Source: Vitis vinifera
Taxonomy: Eukaryota; Streptophyta; Magnoliopsida; Vitales; Vitaceae
DNA: 64,000 nt
Assembly (NCBI RefSeq): GCF_030704535.1
Contig: NC_081817.1
Coordinates: forward strand, 28,893,001 to 28,957,000
Reading direction: 5' to 3'
Shown here: in pieces, positions 26,940 to 48,744 of the stretch
Layout of the letters: the number at the start of each line of letters is the position of its first letter
Position numbering within the stretch: position 1 is the first letter of the stretch
Position numbers and translations under genes: made by a program
The notes under the pieces: model-generated
What the model was told of the DNA's origin: nothing
The model's input: the letters and a program-made list of their open reading frames with translations, nothing else
Database searches by the model: none

Positions 26940-27575
26940 TTATATTATTTCTTTCTAATAATTATAATATATAATTTTTTTTATTGTATAAAATGCATAT
27001 GGTATGTTGTTAGTATTTGCTCATTATGAAGAAAACTATTTGATGAAATGATATAAAAGTAGAAATATCATTTTAGTCATTTAAACTCTTAATACGATCT
27101 TACTTTGAGAGGGAGGACAATAATGAAATGAGAGACAAAATGTAAAATCAACCCACAAAAAGATGCGTTATGCATTTAATTGCAATAGTTCTGTGAAAAA
27201 AATCTAGGCTATTTTGAAATGGGGATACAAAATTCTCTATTTAAGAGAAATTTGTTTTGTACACCAATATATCAAGAACTATCTATGTAATTACATTAAT
27301 ATAAATGACTTTATTTTATAAAATGTATATTTTATGCTATTATTAGCCATTCATTGCAGAGAAAACAATTAGATGAAAGGATATGAAAGTATTACGCAAT
27401 TTGATGAGAGGATTGAAAGTACAAATATCATTTGTCACTTAAACTCTTAACATGATCTTACTTTGAAAGACAAGACAATAATAAAATGAGATACATACTG
27501 TAAAATCAACACATAAGAATATGCATTATAGATTTAATTAAAGCACTTCTAGTGCAAAACCAAAGATATTATGCA
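26940..27575. repeat. Imperfect tandem duplication downstream of copy 4
   Basis: Paired units at about 26940-27250 and 27290-27575 match the pair below copy 3 in order and content, including TAAAATGCATATGGTATG and ATGATCTTACTTTGA-type words. The pair probably predates the duplication that made copies 3 and 4. Confidence 0.5.
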
Positions 27576-27652
27576 ATGGGAATACAAAGAGATGATCATC
27601 TCCATCTTATTGAATTCATATATTGAAAAGATACTGTTGTGGATCTCCTCTA

Positions 27653-34111
<6,459 letters not shown>

Positions 34112-34146
34112 GAGTAGCTGTGGTTTCAAGGTTCATCTTCACTCCC

Positions 34147-34154
34147 TTTATATA
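34147..34154 (-). promoter_or_regulatory. TATA box of GH1 copy 4
   Basis: TATATAAA followed by GGGAGTGAAGATGAACC, 36 nt before the ATG at 34111. It is almost identical to the copy 3 promoter. Confidence 0.6.
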
Positions 34155-34193
34155 GATCCAAATTAGAGGAAATCAATCAATTAATGTGACATT

Positions 34194-34305
34194 TTTGCTA
34201 ACTACTCCAATTGAAGGAGTCAGCTACCACTGGCTCAGTCCAAGCCAATGAGCTAACCAGGATTAGTAGGCCTAGGAGTAATGAGCAGTACTGATAAGTT
34301 GCCAT
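34194..34305 (-). pseudogene. Duplicated GH1 exon 1 fragment (signal peptide only)
   Basis: On the minus strand an ATG at 34303-34305 opens a frame closely matching exon 1 of copy 4 ([19 protein letters not shown]...), with one extra residue near the start, then reaches TAG about 34 codons later, where the copy diverges after FNWSS. It has its own TATA-like TATACAAA (34341-34348) and lies 194 bp upstream of the real ATG. The surrounding ACATTTTTG words repeat at about 34190 and 34385, so this looks like a tandem duplication of roughly 190 bp of promoter plus exon 1. It has no donor and cannot splice normally. If transcribed it would add an upstream ORF, or move the copy 4 promoter further away. 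Confidence 0.8.
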
Positions 34306-35045
34306 GAGTAGTTGTTGTTTCAAGTTTCATCTTCACTCTCTTTGTATAGATCCAAATTAGAGGAAATCAATCCATTAATTATGTGACATTTTTGTTGTGA
34401 AAATTTCATCCATAGGCATATTATATATTGCTATCAAAGTATGGCTAGAACTGTTAAGAGGACTAGTCAAAATGAGACAATTATATATTTAGAAACATCT
34501 TATACATCTCCATGATTTTTGATATGTTACATATATATATATTATGGATATATTTTTTTTCCATAATGATAATTAGGCAAACATCATTTAGTTAGGAGGA
34601 CATTGAAGTTGAAGTTTAAAGTCCCATAAGAGAATTGTAATGAATATTATCTATTTTTTTGCAATTATGAAAAACTTGAATACCAATAGCAAAATGTTAA
34701 ACCTTTTAGTGAAAAATAAAAATTGAGAGCAAAACCCTAATAGCAAACAAATTAATTTGTTTTAAAAAAATAATTAAAATCCATGCTACTTTGAACTGAG
34801 ATAAGATAATGGAAACACTAATCTATCCTCATGAAATTAAACTTCCTTAAATTAAATGGTAAAGTACATAATGTTATTTGATCCTTGATCCATGAAAGTA
34901 GAGGAATGAATGAAACTTAATTAAATACTAATTTGATACGTAATTAATAAGATATTATATTGTCTAATTTTAACTACAAGAAAAAAGCTTATTTTGACGC
35001 ATGATTCCTTAACATAAAAGACTATATGTCATTGTAAATTATTTT

Positions 35046-35530
35046 TGTTACGGAATAATGAGAATAGATAATAAGAAACAAAATAGAATAAGAATACATA
35101 TATTTACATGAAAAACCCTAAATGGAAAAAATCACGAGTAGAAAAGAAAAATCCACTATATAAAAAATTGGTACAAGATGGGAGAGATGCGAGCGACTAT
35201 ACATCATCGCAAGAACTTGTAAACTTAAGTTGACTGTAAAACCTAGGTTGAAAAGGCCAAAATGAAGAGGCCATGTTACCATAATTTGAGATGGGTCCGG
35301 TATTAATTTCTATGAGAAATCAAGCAATGGGTGGTTTGCAATTGAGAGTTGAATCTTAGAGATTTGTACGCATTTATACCTGTGGGTGGAGTTGAATGGG
35401 ACCCTTTTATAGAACTCACTAGAGTTTTGATCTTATTGGTCACTATGTAGGTATGCTGGATTTTCTTTTTATTCAAAGTATGATGATGTGATTGAAATTT
35501 TAAATGGATGGGCAGGATGAAGCACTAATT
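35046..35530 (-). mobile_element. LTR-like fragment, possible solo Ty1/copia LTR
   Basis: Read on the minus strand it has a TATAAAAGGG promoter-like box (about 35413-35422), a stretch like the end of copia LTRs (TAGGGTTTTTCATGTAAAT), and a terminus ATTCCGTAACA at 35046. No primer-binding site follows. The 5' end was not found, so the right boundary is a guess and a target-site duplication could not be shown. Confidence 0.3.
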
Positions 35531-36005
35531 AATTAAGAAAATTGGTTGTTAATTTATGAGCCAACGTACTACCAAATTGCTTGGTAGTTTGTAATTGATT
35601 TTACATATATTAATGATTGTAAAGTGGATGAGCTCATCATCAAAGAATAAGAACTTATTTTTTAAAAAAAGAAAAAAAAAAGAAACAATTCTTCTTTATT
35701 TTAATTTGTTGTGTGTGCTTCTCATAATTAAGAATGAGTATTTTGGGTCAATTAATGTCTTCAGTTCAGGCATGTGTCTTTATGCATAATTGTTACTGTT
35801 TAGCCATTCTTTCCCTTAGAATTTCAGATCATAAAATGATTTGCATACATTTTGTTATAAATTTTATTTGAATTGGTCAGGAACTATATCTAATTAGTGA
35901 CCATTTTCAGAGGAACCATATACTGCTATTCTAGGAGATCATGGCAGTTTCCCGAGAAATTGGTGGTAGAGAATCCTTTTCCTTCTATGTGATCAAAATT
36001 GAAAA

Positions 36006-37101
36006 TGTGAATCTCAATAATGAACTACACCTAGAGGGGGGTGAATAGGTGTTGTAGAACAATTTAAAAAATCCTTCCAACAAAGATTAACTAACCTTAG
36101 ACTATCTTAATGTCAAGAATTTTTTTTTCTTCTAATAACTTTTCAACAAAGCAAAACATCCACAAGCAATAATGTATGCATCAACACTCCCCCAACAATT
36201 TATAAATGCAAAACACATGCAAATGCTTCAACACTCCTCAAAAATAAAACAAAACATAGAGTGAGAGAAAGAGACAATGAACACCAGATTTTTAACGTGG
36301 AAAACCTCCGAAGAGATAAAAAACCACTGGCCTATCACCGATTGAAAACTCCACTATGAAGAATAAAAAACTGAGTATAAGGTTTTACCTAGCTCAAGCC
36401 AACCAATCCTTCCCGGAATACTTGACTAGTACCTTTATTTTCAGCTTCTCTTTTTGGAGCACACTTGGAGTCCGCACCAAGCTCAATCTCGGCCTCTTCT
36501 TGAATCCACACAAGAAGAAAATGGGTTTTTGCACAACCCAAATAGAATGAGAGATTTAGATGTGAATGAAAGAATGAGTCAACCCATTTATTGCTCAAGA
36601 AAATCCATTGAAAACTAGTTTTGAAAACATTAAGAGAAGTGGATTTTCTTTGCAATAAAAAAATCCAACTTAGGAAAGCAAAAATGAGAAATGAAGAACA
36701 CTTGGGAGTGTGGCTGCTCTCCCCACGTTTTCAGCAGTCTCTCTTCTCAGAAAATGAGAGAAGATTGGGTTTTAAAGTGTAAAAAGAAACCCTTAATCTA
36801 ATGGCTGAGATTTGATCAAAAAAACATTAGTTGGATAGATCCACCCCTACACCTGGATCGATCCAGAAACAGAGTAATAAAAGCCTTGCACCAAAAACCA
36901 TTTTTCCCAACTTTCTAACACATTTAAAGATTAAAAACCGGGTTGATTCACACCCAATCACTCCACACTCGACTACATACCTTGGCCTCTTAGCAAAGTC
37001 TTAGTCTTCAAAGTCAAGTAGTCCGAATAGGAATAGGAAAGCCGAGTTAGGGGACACTTAGGAATTTTGTCCAGAATTGCCAACCTAGCTAAACACTCAC
37101 A
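36006..37101 (-). mobile_element. Probable solo LTR of a Ty1/copia (SIRE-like) retrotransposon
   Basis: On the minus strand the block runs from TGTGAGTG (37101) to GATTCACA (36006), a TGTGA/TCACA terminal inversion, over 1096 bp. Near its 3' end is CTATTCACCCCCCTCTAGG, a phrase I know from the 3' end of many plant copia LTRs. GGTTTTCCACGTTAAAAAT lies further in, also usual there. AAAA flanks both sides, a possible 4-bp target duplication but weak evidence in AT-rich DNA. There is no coding region or primer-binding site beside it, so recombination between two LTRs is the likely origin. Confidence 0.5.
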
Positions 37102-38207
37102 AAAATTATAACAGAATTTTTAAAGATGAATAATGTAATTATAGTACTTTTGTTTTTGTTTTTTTGTTTTTTTTTTCTTATACTCTAGATTTTAAACTTC
37201 AACCTTGGACAAAACTTTAGTTTCTCTACTAGAGATTATCTTGTACAATTTATCAATATTTATCATCATGCACCTTTCTTATTTTGAGTGAGAGAGAAGG
37301 TGAGTGAAAATTCAAAATAGAAAATGAAAACGAAAAGGATAAGGGATATATTTGATAAAATTTCAAAATTATGAGGACTAAATATATTTAGCCAAAACCT
37401 TAGGGGAGGTGAATGAAATTAACCCTATGTTTTATGCATCCAAAATTGATTTTTCAAAATAATCATTTTCACATAAAATTTAGTTAATAATTTATTAATT
37501 GGTAATAGGAAGTTCTTCCATCTTTTAATTTGATAATTGGACCAAAACTCCAAAGTTTCTCTATTATAGCCCAAATGAAGTGGAAGAAAATGCAAAACCA
37601 AATGAAGTTGAAGAAACTCCATAAAAAAAGTGAGCAAACAAAGCAAAATCTCTTAAAAAAGCCAAATTATTGATACAAGAAGAGGAGTAAGAATTCATTA
37701 TTGACTTACACACATTTATATACTTTTGTCTTCTTGAATTTAAAATTTTCATGAGGTTAGGATGGAGAATTTTGGATTTATGCCAGGAGAAAATGTTAAA
37801 TCATTTGATGGAAACAATATAATGGAATTAGTGCCTAAACTTAATGATCGATCAGAGGTAAGAACTAGTTAGATTTTTAAACCAATGTGGATAAAACTAA
37901 TTTATTTGTTTGAAATAGTAGTTGAAGGTTTGAAAATGGAAGAAGATATGATCTATAAGAAACCCTTGCTTCTAAATTAACCTTGAATAAAATAGAATGG
38001 TACATGTCTTTGCATATTTTAAAATGTTAGTTTATACCAAATGAATGTTGAAGTACATTTTGAATGTATCTATCTATCTATATATAATAATAATAATAAT
38101 TTTTCCAGTCATGTTTTACTTTTTTTTTTTTTTTTTCAAAAAGGGCTCTTTATGATTTTAAGGAAGTTCCAAGAGCTCAGTATAAAAGTTTGATCGAATT
38201 ATTTTTG

Positions 38208-38210
<3 letters not shown>

Positions 38211-38244
<34 letters not shown>
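38211..38244. repeat. (TA)n microsatellite
   Basis: A TA dinucleotide run in the block duplicated from 24.2-25.1 kb. The other copy has a T/A-rich run without dinucleotide order at this place (about 25048). Confidence 0.8.
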
Positions 38245-38248
<4 letters not shown>

Positions 38249-39641
38249 TACACAATCTTATTTGCAAAAATACTAAATGATATAGCTAAGAAAGATGAAT
38301 GTTTGCATGATGAAGATTAACTCATCATGATCGAAGATTCTTTTTGGGGTTAATTTCATATAAAATTGGATTGTGCTAAATTAGGAATACATGTGATCAT
38401 TTTAAGGCACCAAAACTCGTCCAAGTTAAATCAAATTGTTTTGTATCTTTTCAAAAAATGGGTGAAGTATCTTTGCAAATAAAACCATATTAAAATTTGT
38501 TAATTCATATTTAAAAGGTTTTCAACATCATAAGGAATTTTTTTTTGCCAACTTTCTCTAATATTTTTTAACCAACTTTCTCTAGTATTTTTCTATAGCT
38601 AAAAAAATGAAGGTTTTTAGAAATTAAGAAGCACATGGGAAATGGTCAATTACCCAATCCATCAATTAAGGAGGTTTTGGTAAAGAGACAAGGCAATGGC
38701 TATAGATTAAGCAACTAGTCAACCAGTCAAGTTATCTCTTTCTCAAAAGTCACCTTTTATACTTTGTACTTCCAATGGCTAGCTGAGTTGTCGATTGCTC
38801 GATCAATTGGTATAGTAAAAAATGTGCCTAACTATTATTTCCACGTTGAAACTTCTATTTAAAACTCTTTAGCCACATTTATGAACGAGATGAATCTTGA
38901 GAAATTATTGTTAAATCATTTATTTGAGTTTTAAAAAGTGTTTTGAGCATATAATTAATTACTTTTACTTATTCATACTTAATGTATCTTTAATCCTAGT
39001 TTCTTTGTAAAGGTTAAATGAGGTCTACTCCAAGTGTAAAAGTTTGAAAACTTTGGCTTGAAAGCCTTACTAATAGTGGAATAACCTTAAGCTTATGATT
39101 GAAGTTAGAGAAAATAAGACATATATAGGCAAGTTGTCTTCAACAATTATTAATGAAAATTGCATCTCTCTTGCTCTCTTTCTCTTTTGTTTAATTGCAA
39201 TTTATACAATTATTCTTACTTATAAATTTATTAAAAAATACTGTTGCAAAAGACTGACACCCAACAATAGAATTGATTAGCTTATTTTCACATATTGACA
39301 TAGTATTGAAATTGAATATTAGTGAATATATCAGAGTTGGCAAGTCTACAGTATGTTGGATGCCATTTGTTAATACTTGTTAAAAAACAAAGCAATGTAA
39401 AGAAAGAATTTGGAAAATATGTCTATCATTTTGGTTGTTTAAACTCCTAGCATGATCTCACTTTGAAAGAAAAGACAACAAATGAAACAAGGGATAGATG
39501 GAAAGATTCATTGTGGATTTAAATAAAACAATTCTACAAGAAAACCAAAGTTTTATTCTCTATGAAATGTGGATACAAAAGAGATGATCATCTCCATCTT
39601 ATTGAATAAATACATTAAAAAGATAATGTCGTGAAGTCCCT

Positions 39642-43167
<3,526 letters not shown>

Positions 43168-44246
43168 TTGAGTTACAAAAGTTTCTAGTTTTTTGAAAGA
43201 AAATAAAATAACCTTACACATTAGTTGGAAATTAAGAGATCAATTTATAATTGTGAAACAAAAGTAATATTGTTGAACTAGTTATAGTATTTCTTTGATA
43301 AAATTCAATGCATAAAATCTTTTTAATTTAATTTTATTATATTAAATTGAGAGTAAGATCTTATAAAAATGTTAATAATCAACCTAGTCTTATTGCATAT
43401 TAGATAATTTAAAGACTTTTATTAAAACTTAGCGTTACTTGAAATAAACATAAAATCTTTTAATCGCCCATATTCTACAAATATTTAAAAGAAAAAAGAA
43501 CATATATAAATATTTATGTCACATGACCCCTTGAGATCCCTAGATAAAAGAAATTGCATTGAGAACTAATTACTATGGCATAATATAGATGAATTTTAAA
43601 GTTATGAGAACTGATAAACTCAAATTGAATATTGTCATAATATGACATAATATACACTAGGAATCACGGTATTTATATTTATATGAGAGTTAATTATTCT
43701 AGTAATGACAAAATATCATGACTTTTAATAGCCAAAAAACTAGGACCAATGAGTTAAAAAGTAAAAAATATCTATACGTGATAATAGATGATGACATTCA
43801 TATCTATGTAATCTTAATAGATGGAGACACTTATATTAATTTGAATAATCAATTTATTCTTTTATTTGATCCAAAATTTTATTTAATTAATTAGATTTTA
43901 AAATGTTAAAGCTTCAATGTGAAAAGAGATTTTTTTTTTTAATGAAATTTTCATTCAAAATCTAGCTACTGTTATGATCAGAAAATGATTATGTCTATAT
44001 GAATTAGACAAAAACGAGGCAATTATCTAAGGTCTCAATTACATTTCTTGATTTTTGAATTAATATGATCTTGAAGATTATAATTTAATCCACATATTGA
44101 AGGTCTCAGCCATATATATATATATATATAGACAAATTTTGCAAAAGAAGACAGAAATATTGATCTTTTGCTTATGTATTGAGATACATCTAAAAGAGAG
44201 AAATATCTTTTCATTATTTGCTCAATTTTTGAAGGATTTTCATCAA
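43168..44246. other. Non-coding remnant upstream of copy 6 exon 5
   Basis: This probably includes leftover intron 4 of copy 6: the first few hundred bases resemble the other introns 4 in word content. Exons 1-4 cannot be found. The rest is AT-rich with an AT run at about 44112-44130 and no supported gene. Confidence 0.4.
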
Positions 44247-45119
44247 CCATGTACTTAAAATTTGTTTAGGATTATTTTACGATGGAGGGCATGAAGTTGT
44301 TATCTTAATATGTTGTCCATTTGGAAATATTACGCTTTGTTTGATAAATATTCTCGAAAACAGTTATTGAAAATAATTTTTGAAAATTGTTTTATTACGT
44401 TTTGTAAAATAAAAGTATATTCGAGAATGTGAAATGTCTTTTAACCTTTTTTTTTTTTTTTTATAGATTTTTAACTATATTTTAAAAGCAATTTTTATTT
44501 TTAATACTTTATTTTTAATGATTTTTCATATCTATATAATTATTTTTTAAAACAACTCTCATAAAATAAATAAAAATAACTAAAGAACTATATATTTTAT
44601 AAAAACACTTTTTTTTTATCTATTTTTAAGAATAGAAAACTGTTTTCTACTCTCTCTTTTTTATCAAACTTATTTTCATGTTTTTCTAAAACTATTTTCA
44701 TGTCAAACAAGACTTTATTTTCCACATCAGATTTTTCTTCAATTACGTAGACCATAACTAGAAGGATAATATAGGGTTTACAACACTAAACTCATAGTTT
44801 TTATCTTGGTACTCATGTTAATGGTGGGGTCCCATTTGAGAAAGGGTCCTAATTAACCTTTTGGCTTGCTTTTTGATGATCCTTTGACCAAGAAAAGTAA
44901 ATACATATGATGTCAATACATATGACCATGACCAAGAAAAGTAACCCTAATACTATGATGTTAATATCAAGATCAAAGTGTAAGTTAATGCTTAGCTTTT
45001 CAAGGATTGTCCTTGAGTGGGGCACACCACTATGCCGGATCCTAAAGTTCCACTCTTAAGTATGTATATTCCATGTACTTAAATTTGTTTAGGATTATTT
45101 TAGGATGAAGGGCATGAAG
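44247..45119. repeat. Tandem duplication (824-bp unit): first copy and the start of the second
   Basis: The unit begins at CCATGTACTTAAA. Copy A is 44247-45070. Copy B starts at 45071, runs to 45119, is interrupted by the outer retrotransposon, and resumes at 58359 to about 59097, ending at GGATCCTAAAGTTCCACT in both copies. The long internal match (for example TTGATAAATATTCTCGAAA and GTCAATACATATGACC) shows that the duplication came before the insertion. Confidence 0.8.
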
Positions 45120-45609
45120 TATTGGGATATTTATAGGTGAATGGAAATTAAGACATACCGTTTCAATTAGACACAACTCTTTCTAATGGACACAACTTGT
45201 GTCAAAGGATATGTCAAGTATTTAAGACACATCTCTTCTAAGAGTTACTAGAAAAATCTATAAATAGCCCCCTCCCCCCCTCTTCCCCTATGGCATTTCT
45301 CATTCATTCCATCATCAATTCTCTCCACTTCTTTTCCTTTCTTCCAAGTGCTTGGTATTCAAGAGAGCTCAAGTCATCAAGTGATTCGCTATTTCTTATG
45401 ATTTGGAGTGCTACTATCACAAGAAAGTGATCGGAGAGACGATTGTCAACACACCATAAGCACCAGTGTGGGGCAAATTCGTCTTAAGGACATAGAGCTA
45501 AACTCTAGCCTCAATCAACCGTTTATAAGATTCAATATTTATTTACCTTCTCATTTATTTATTATACATAATTATTTGACCATACATTTGTGATCATTCT
45601 AGAATAACA
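45120..45609 (+). repeat. 5' LTR of the outer copia element
   Basis: 490 bp, matching 57881-58358. A CTATAAATAG box before a C-rich run (about 45250-45290) is the likely LTR promoter. The first dinucleotide is TA instead of the TG kept in the 3' LTR. Confidence 0.88.
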
Positions 45610-46003
45610 ATCTTAAGACGATATTCTTTTTAATATTTTCTCACCATGGTTAGTAGTAGGTGTAACAACTGGGGTATCAATAATATTAGTAAAGGCCATG
45701 TTATTAACTGTATTAAAAACACAAATATAAGCAAAAGATTGAAAAGAATGTCGTCTTAAGATTATTATTCTGGAATTATCACAAATATATGGTCAAATAA
45801 TTATGTATAATAAATAAACGAGAAGGTAAGTAAATATTGAATCTTACAAACGGTTAATCGAGGCTAGAGTTTGACTCTATGTCCTTAAGACGAATTTGTT
45901 TTTAATCTTTTGAGTATATCTGTGTTTTTAATATAGTTAATAACATGACTTTACAAATATTATTAATACCCCTGTTGTTACACCTGCTACTACCCATGGT
46001 GAG
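45475..46003. repeat. Fold-back inverted duplication at the 5' end of the outer element
   Basis: The LTR tail and leader 45475-45626 are repeated in reverse at 45746-45897. The leader before gag (45898-46003) is also present in reverse at 45640-45745. So an inverted piece of [leader + LTR tail] lies between the LTR and the leader. The inverted leader carries the gag start codon (ATG on the minus strand at 45697-45699) in the frame that fits gag. The forward leader has lost one base after its ATG (45945-45947). Confidence 0.82.
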
Positions 46004-47536
46004 AAACTAGAGAAATTCACTAGGTTGGACTTCAAGTGGTGGCAACAAAAGATGTTGTTTTATCTCACAACACTTAACTTGGCCAAAGTGTTGCATGAAG
46101 ATGCACCTACCTTAAAGGAGGGAGAGACTGACAAGCAAATTGTGGCAGCAGTTGAAGCATGGAAACATTCAGATTTTCTATGCAAAAATTACATCCTCAA
46201 TGGACTTGACAACACGATGTATAATGTGTATAGTCAAGTGAAGACAACTAAGAAGCTGTGGGAGTCTTTGGAGAAGAAATACAAGGCTGAAGATGTTGGC
46301 ATGAAAAAATTCATAGTTGGCAAATTTCTAGATTACAAAATGGTTGACTCTAAGACAGTGACAAGCCAAGTCCAAGAGCTTCAAATAATTTTGCATGAAT
46401 TACATGCTGAGAAGATGGAATTAAGTGAGTCCTTTCAAGTTGCAGCAATTGTTGAAAAGTTACCACCATCTTGGAAGGACTTCAAGAATTATCTGAAACA
46501 CAAGCACAAGGAAATGGGGCTTGAGGACTTGATTGTGAGACTGAAAATTGAGGAAGATAATCATGTCTTTGAGAAGAAAGTGGGAAAACATCCCATGGAG
46601 TCCAAGGCAAACTTGGTGGAACCAAAGGCTAATAAAAAGAGAAAGCACTTTGGTGAAGGTCCAAGTCAAGGGAAGAACAAATACAAGAAGTTTGCTAGGA
46701 AGTGTTACATTTGCAATAAGCAAGTGCAAGGCCATAGTGCCAAGGATTGTCACTTGAAAGAACAAAGTAAGGAAAATAAATCACATGTGATTGAGGAATA
46801 GGAGTTGGCAAACATGCTTTCAGCATTGGTACTGTTTGAAGCCAACATGGTAGATTATCCAAATGAATGGTGGGTTGACACAAGTGCCACCCGTCATGTT
46901 TGTGGAGAAAGAAACATGTTCTTTACATATGTACCAATCAATGGTAGAAATTTGATCATGGGAAATTCTACCACATCTAGGGTTGTAGGAATTGGAAAAA
47001 GTGGTGTTGAAGATGACTTTTGGAAAAGAACTTGTTCTCACAGATGTGCTACATGTGCCTGATATTGGCAAGAATCTTGTTTCTGGTTCTATGCTTAGCA
47101 AAAATGGGTTCAAGTTAGTTTTCGAGTCTAACAAATTTGTATTCATGAAAAATGGGATGTATGTGGGAAATGGGTATATGACCAATGACCTGTTTAAGAT
47201 GAATGTAATGACTGTTAAGCGTGATTTCAATAATAATAAAGCAAGTACTTTCGTTTACTTGATTGAGTCTTTTACTTTGTGGCATGATAGGTTAGGACAT
47301 GTTAACAATAAAACTTTAAAAAGGTTGATTAACATGAATTTGTTGCCTTCTTTTAGTATTGATTTTAAACATAAATGTGAAGTGTGTGTGGAAGCCAAGA
47401 TGGTTAAGCCACTGTTTCATTCAATTGAAAGGAACACATAACCTTTGGATTTAATTCATAGTGACATCTATGATTTAAAGTTTGTACAAACAAGAGGAGG
47501 AAAAATGTATTTTATTGCCTTTATAGATGATTGTAC
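45992..47536 (+). pseudogene. Outer element gag-protease-integrase N-terminus, degenerate
   Basis: The Gag frame is open from upstream of 45992 to TAG at 46799-46801. It contains the UBN2/copia Gag region (KWWQQKMLFYLTTLNLAKVL) and a zinc-knuckle-like CYICNKQVQGHSAKDC with six rather than four residues before His. The frame continues after the stop into protease WWVDTSATRHVC (DTG is DTS). A 1-nt insertion near 46995 shifts it. The next frame (46992-47441) has the GAG_pre-integrs LWHDRLGH...CEVC zinc-binding block, then TAA. After that comes the integrase start PLDLIHSDI up to FIDDCT, where the inner element interrupts. The gag ATG at 45945 is out of frame by one base. It is not functional as it stands. 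Confidence 0.82.
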
Positions 47537-48730
47537 TGATAGAGATATACTATTAACCATGCATAAGCGTGAATTTAATAGTATGTTATTATGATGTCAT
47601 TCTATAAACAATTATTTCTTTGTATTTAATTGGAGATTTGCATTAGATAAATTAATCTTTCGGCATAATTTAATAATAATTGTGTTAGTATATTTTATAT
47701 ATAACTAACTGGACCAAGTAGAGAATGGATGTTTTGTACTGACTGTTAAAACATATTCTCTAGGACATTAGAAATAAGATTTATGTTTTTAATCATGATT
47801 TAATTAATATGAGCAAATATAAAATGTCTTGTGTTTTGATTCATTAAAGAGTGAGTTTCATTTATTGGAGCGATAAGACTCGATGAGTTGGACAAAGACG
47901 CTTTATGTTTGCGATGTATTAAATAATGATTGAATCCACATCTCGGTATAAAGATTGATGATGCACTTTAAGTAAGCTTATAAGGTTTCATAGTGTAAAC
48001 CCTGCAGGTGGATTTTTATCCGACACATGAATTAAGTTAAGCGACAATCTTGAAGATCTATTGTTACTCAAATAAATTGTCAGTAATTTGTTTGATGTAA
48101 ATAGCATCTGTAATCTTAACGTGGGAAACATAAATTATTATGTAATGGAATTGTAAGATTAATAAGGAGTTCAATCATGAATTTTTAGTGGTATAATTTG
48201 TGATTAATTATAATGAGAATATACTGGTCTTGTATGAATTCTTATTATAATTAGTAGCCTTGTTAATTTTATTCCTATGGTCCCTGCTGTGCCTTAATTG
48301 TTTGGACTATACATGAATTATGTGTTTTAAATAAATGATAGATTAGTTTTTAATTAAATTTTATTTAATTAAAAATAGATAATCTAATTTATTTAAAATG
48401 AGCATTTTAAGGGAAAGAGAGTCACGCTTATATCGGTTTTTCTGGAAGCAAATTATACGCTTAAGAGTTTCTAAGAAAGCGGTCTTCTTCCCATCGAAGA
48501 GAGGTATATTAGAAACAGAAAAGAGAGTGACAAAACCCTAGCGATTGTTTTTTTTTTGCCCACTCAGAAATCATAGTCCGGAAATTGATAAGGTAAACAA
48601 CAGAAGATTGTAGGAGATTGTGGGCGTTTTCAGTAGAGAAAAAGGTTAGTCTTTTACATATGGTTTTGGCTTGCCTCCATGCTTGTTTCATCATGATTTG
48701 TTTCCGCTGCGTAAATCATGGTTTCTATCA
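47537..48730 (+). repeat. 5' LTR of the inner copia element
   Basis: 1194 bp with TGATAGA/TCTATCA inverted ends, paired with 54016-55210. The short ORFs inside it (for example 48671-48925) are not genes. Confidence 0.92.
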
Positions 48731-48732
48731 AT

Positions 48733-48744
48733 TGGTATCAGAGC
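48733..48744 (+). other. Primer-binding site of the inner element
   Basis: TGGTATCAGAGC, the copia consensus complementary to the 3' end of initiator methionine tRNA, two bases after the 5' LTR. Confidence 0.9.

Larger units (their letters stand above)
20533..27652. other. Intergenic between copies 3 and 4
   Basis: Bases 20533-23220 repeat the upstream flank of copy 1 (690-3130), including its AT-rich MITE-like blocks. Bases 24110-24210 match 3165-3290. Bases 24235-25105 match 37430-38275 and hold a small conserved reading frame, listed separately. About 25120-26930 is single-copy in this window and shows no convincing ORF; a block near 26640-26900 is less AT-rich and may be an old repeat. 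From 26940 on lies the 3' flank of copy 4, whose paired units match those below copy 3. Confidence 0.55.
34306..39641. other. Intergenic between copies 4 and 5, transposon-rich
   Basis: Bases 34390-34930 continue the upstream flank shared with copies 1 and 3 but are shorter. At about 34973 an ACTACAAGAAAAAAGC sequence resembles CACTA-transposon ends. An LTR-like fragment (35046 to about 35530) and a probable solo LTR (36006-37101) follow, both on the minus strand. Bases 37430-38275 duplicate 24235-25105. Bases 38285-39641 duplicate 3292-4680, the 3' flank of copy 2. AT and TAA microsatellites lie at 38087-38100 and 38211-38244. The short ORFs here (for example 36356-36655) fall inside the LTR and are not called. 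Confidence 0.55.

Noticed and set aside
35595-36655. Several small ORFs around 35.6-36.7 kb
   Set aside because: They fall in or beside a probable solo LTR, are of low complexity and have no start context or homologous copy.
45610-45640. A standard tRNA-Met primer-binding site after the outer 5' LTR
   Set aside because: The sequence is AATCTTAAGACGATATTC, not TGGTATCAGAG. The place is rearranged by the fold-back, so no site is called.
46460-47230. Antisense ORFs of 62-136 codons over the outer gag/protease region
   Set aside because: They lie opposite real gag-pol sequence with clear Gag and protease motifs, and have no domain features of their own.
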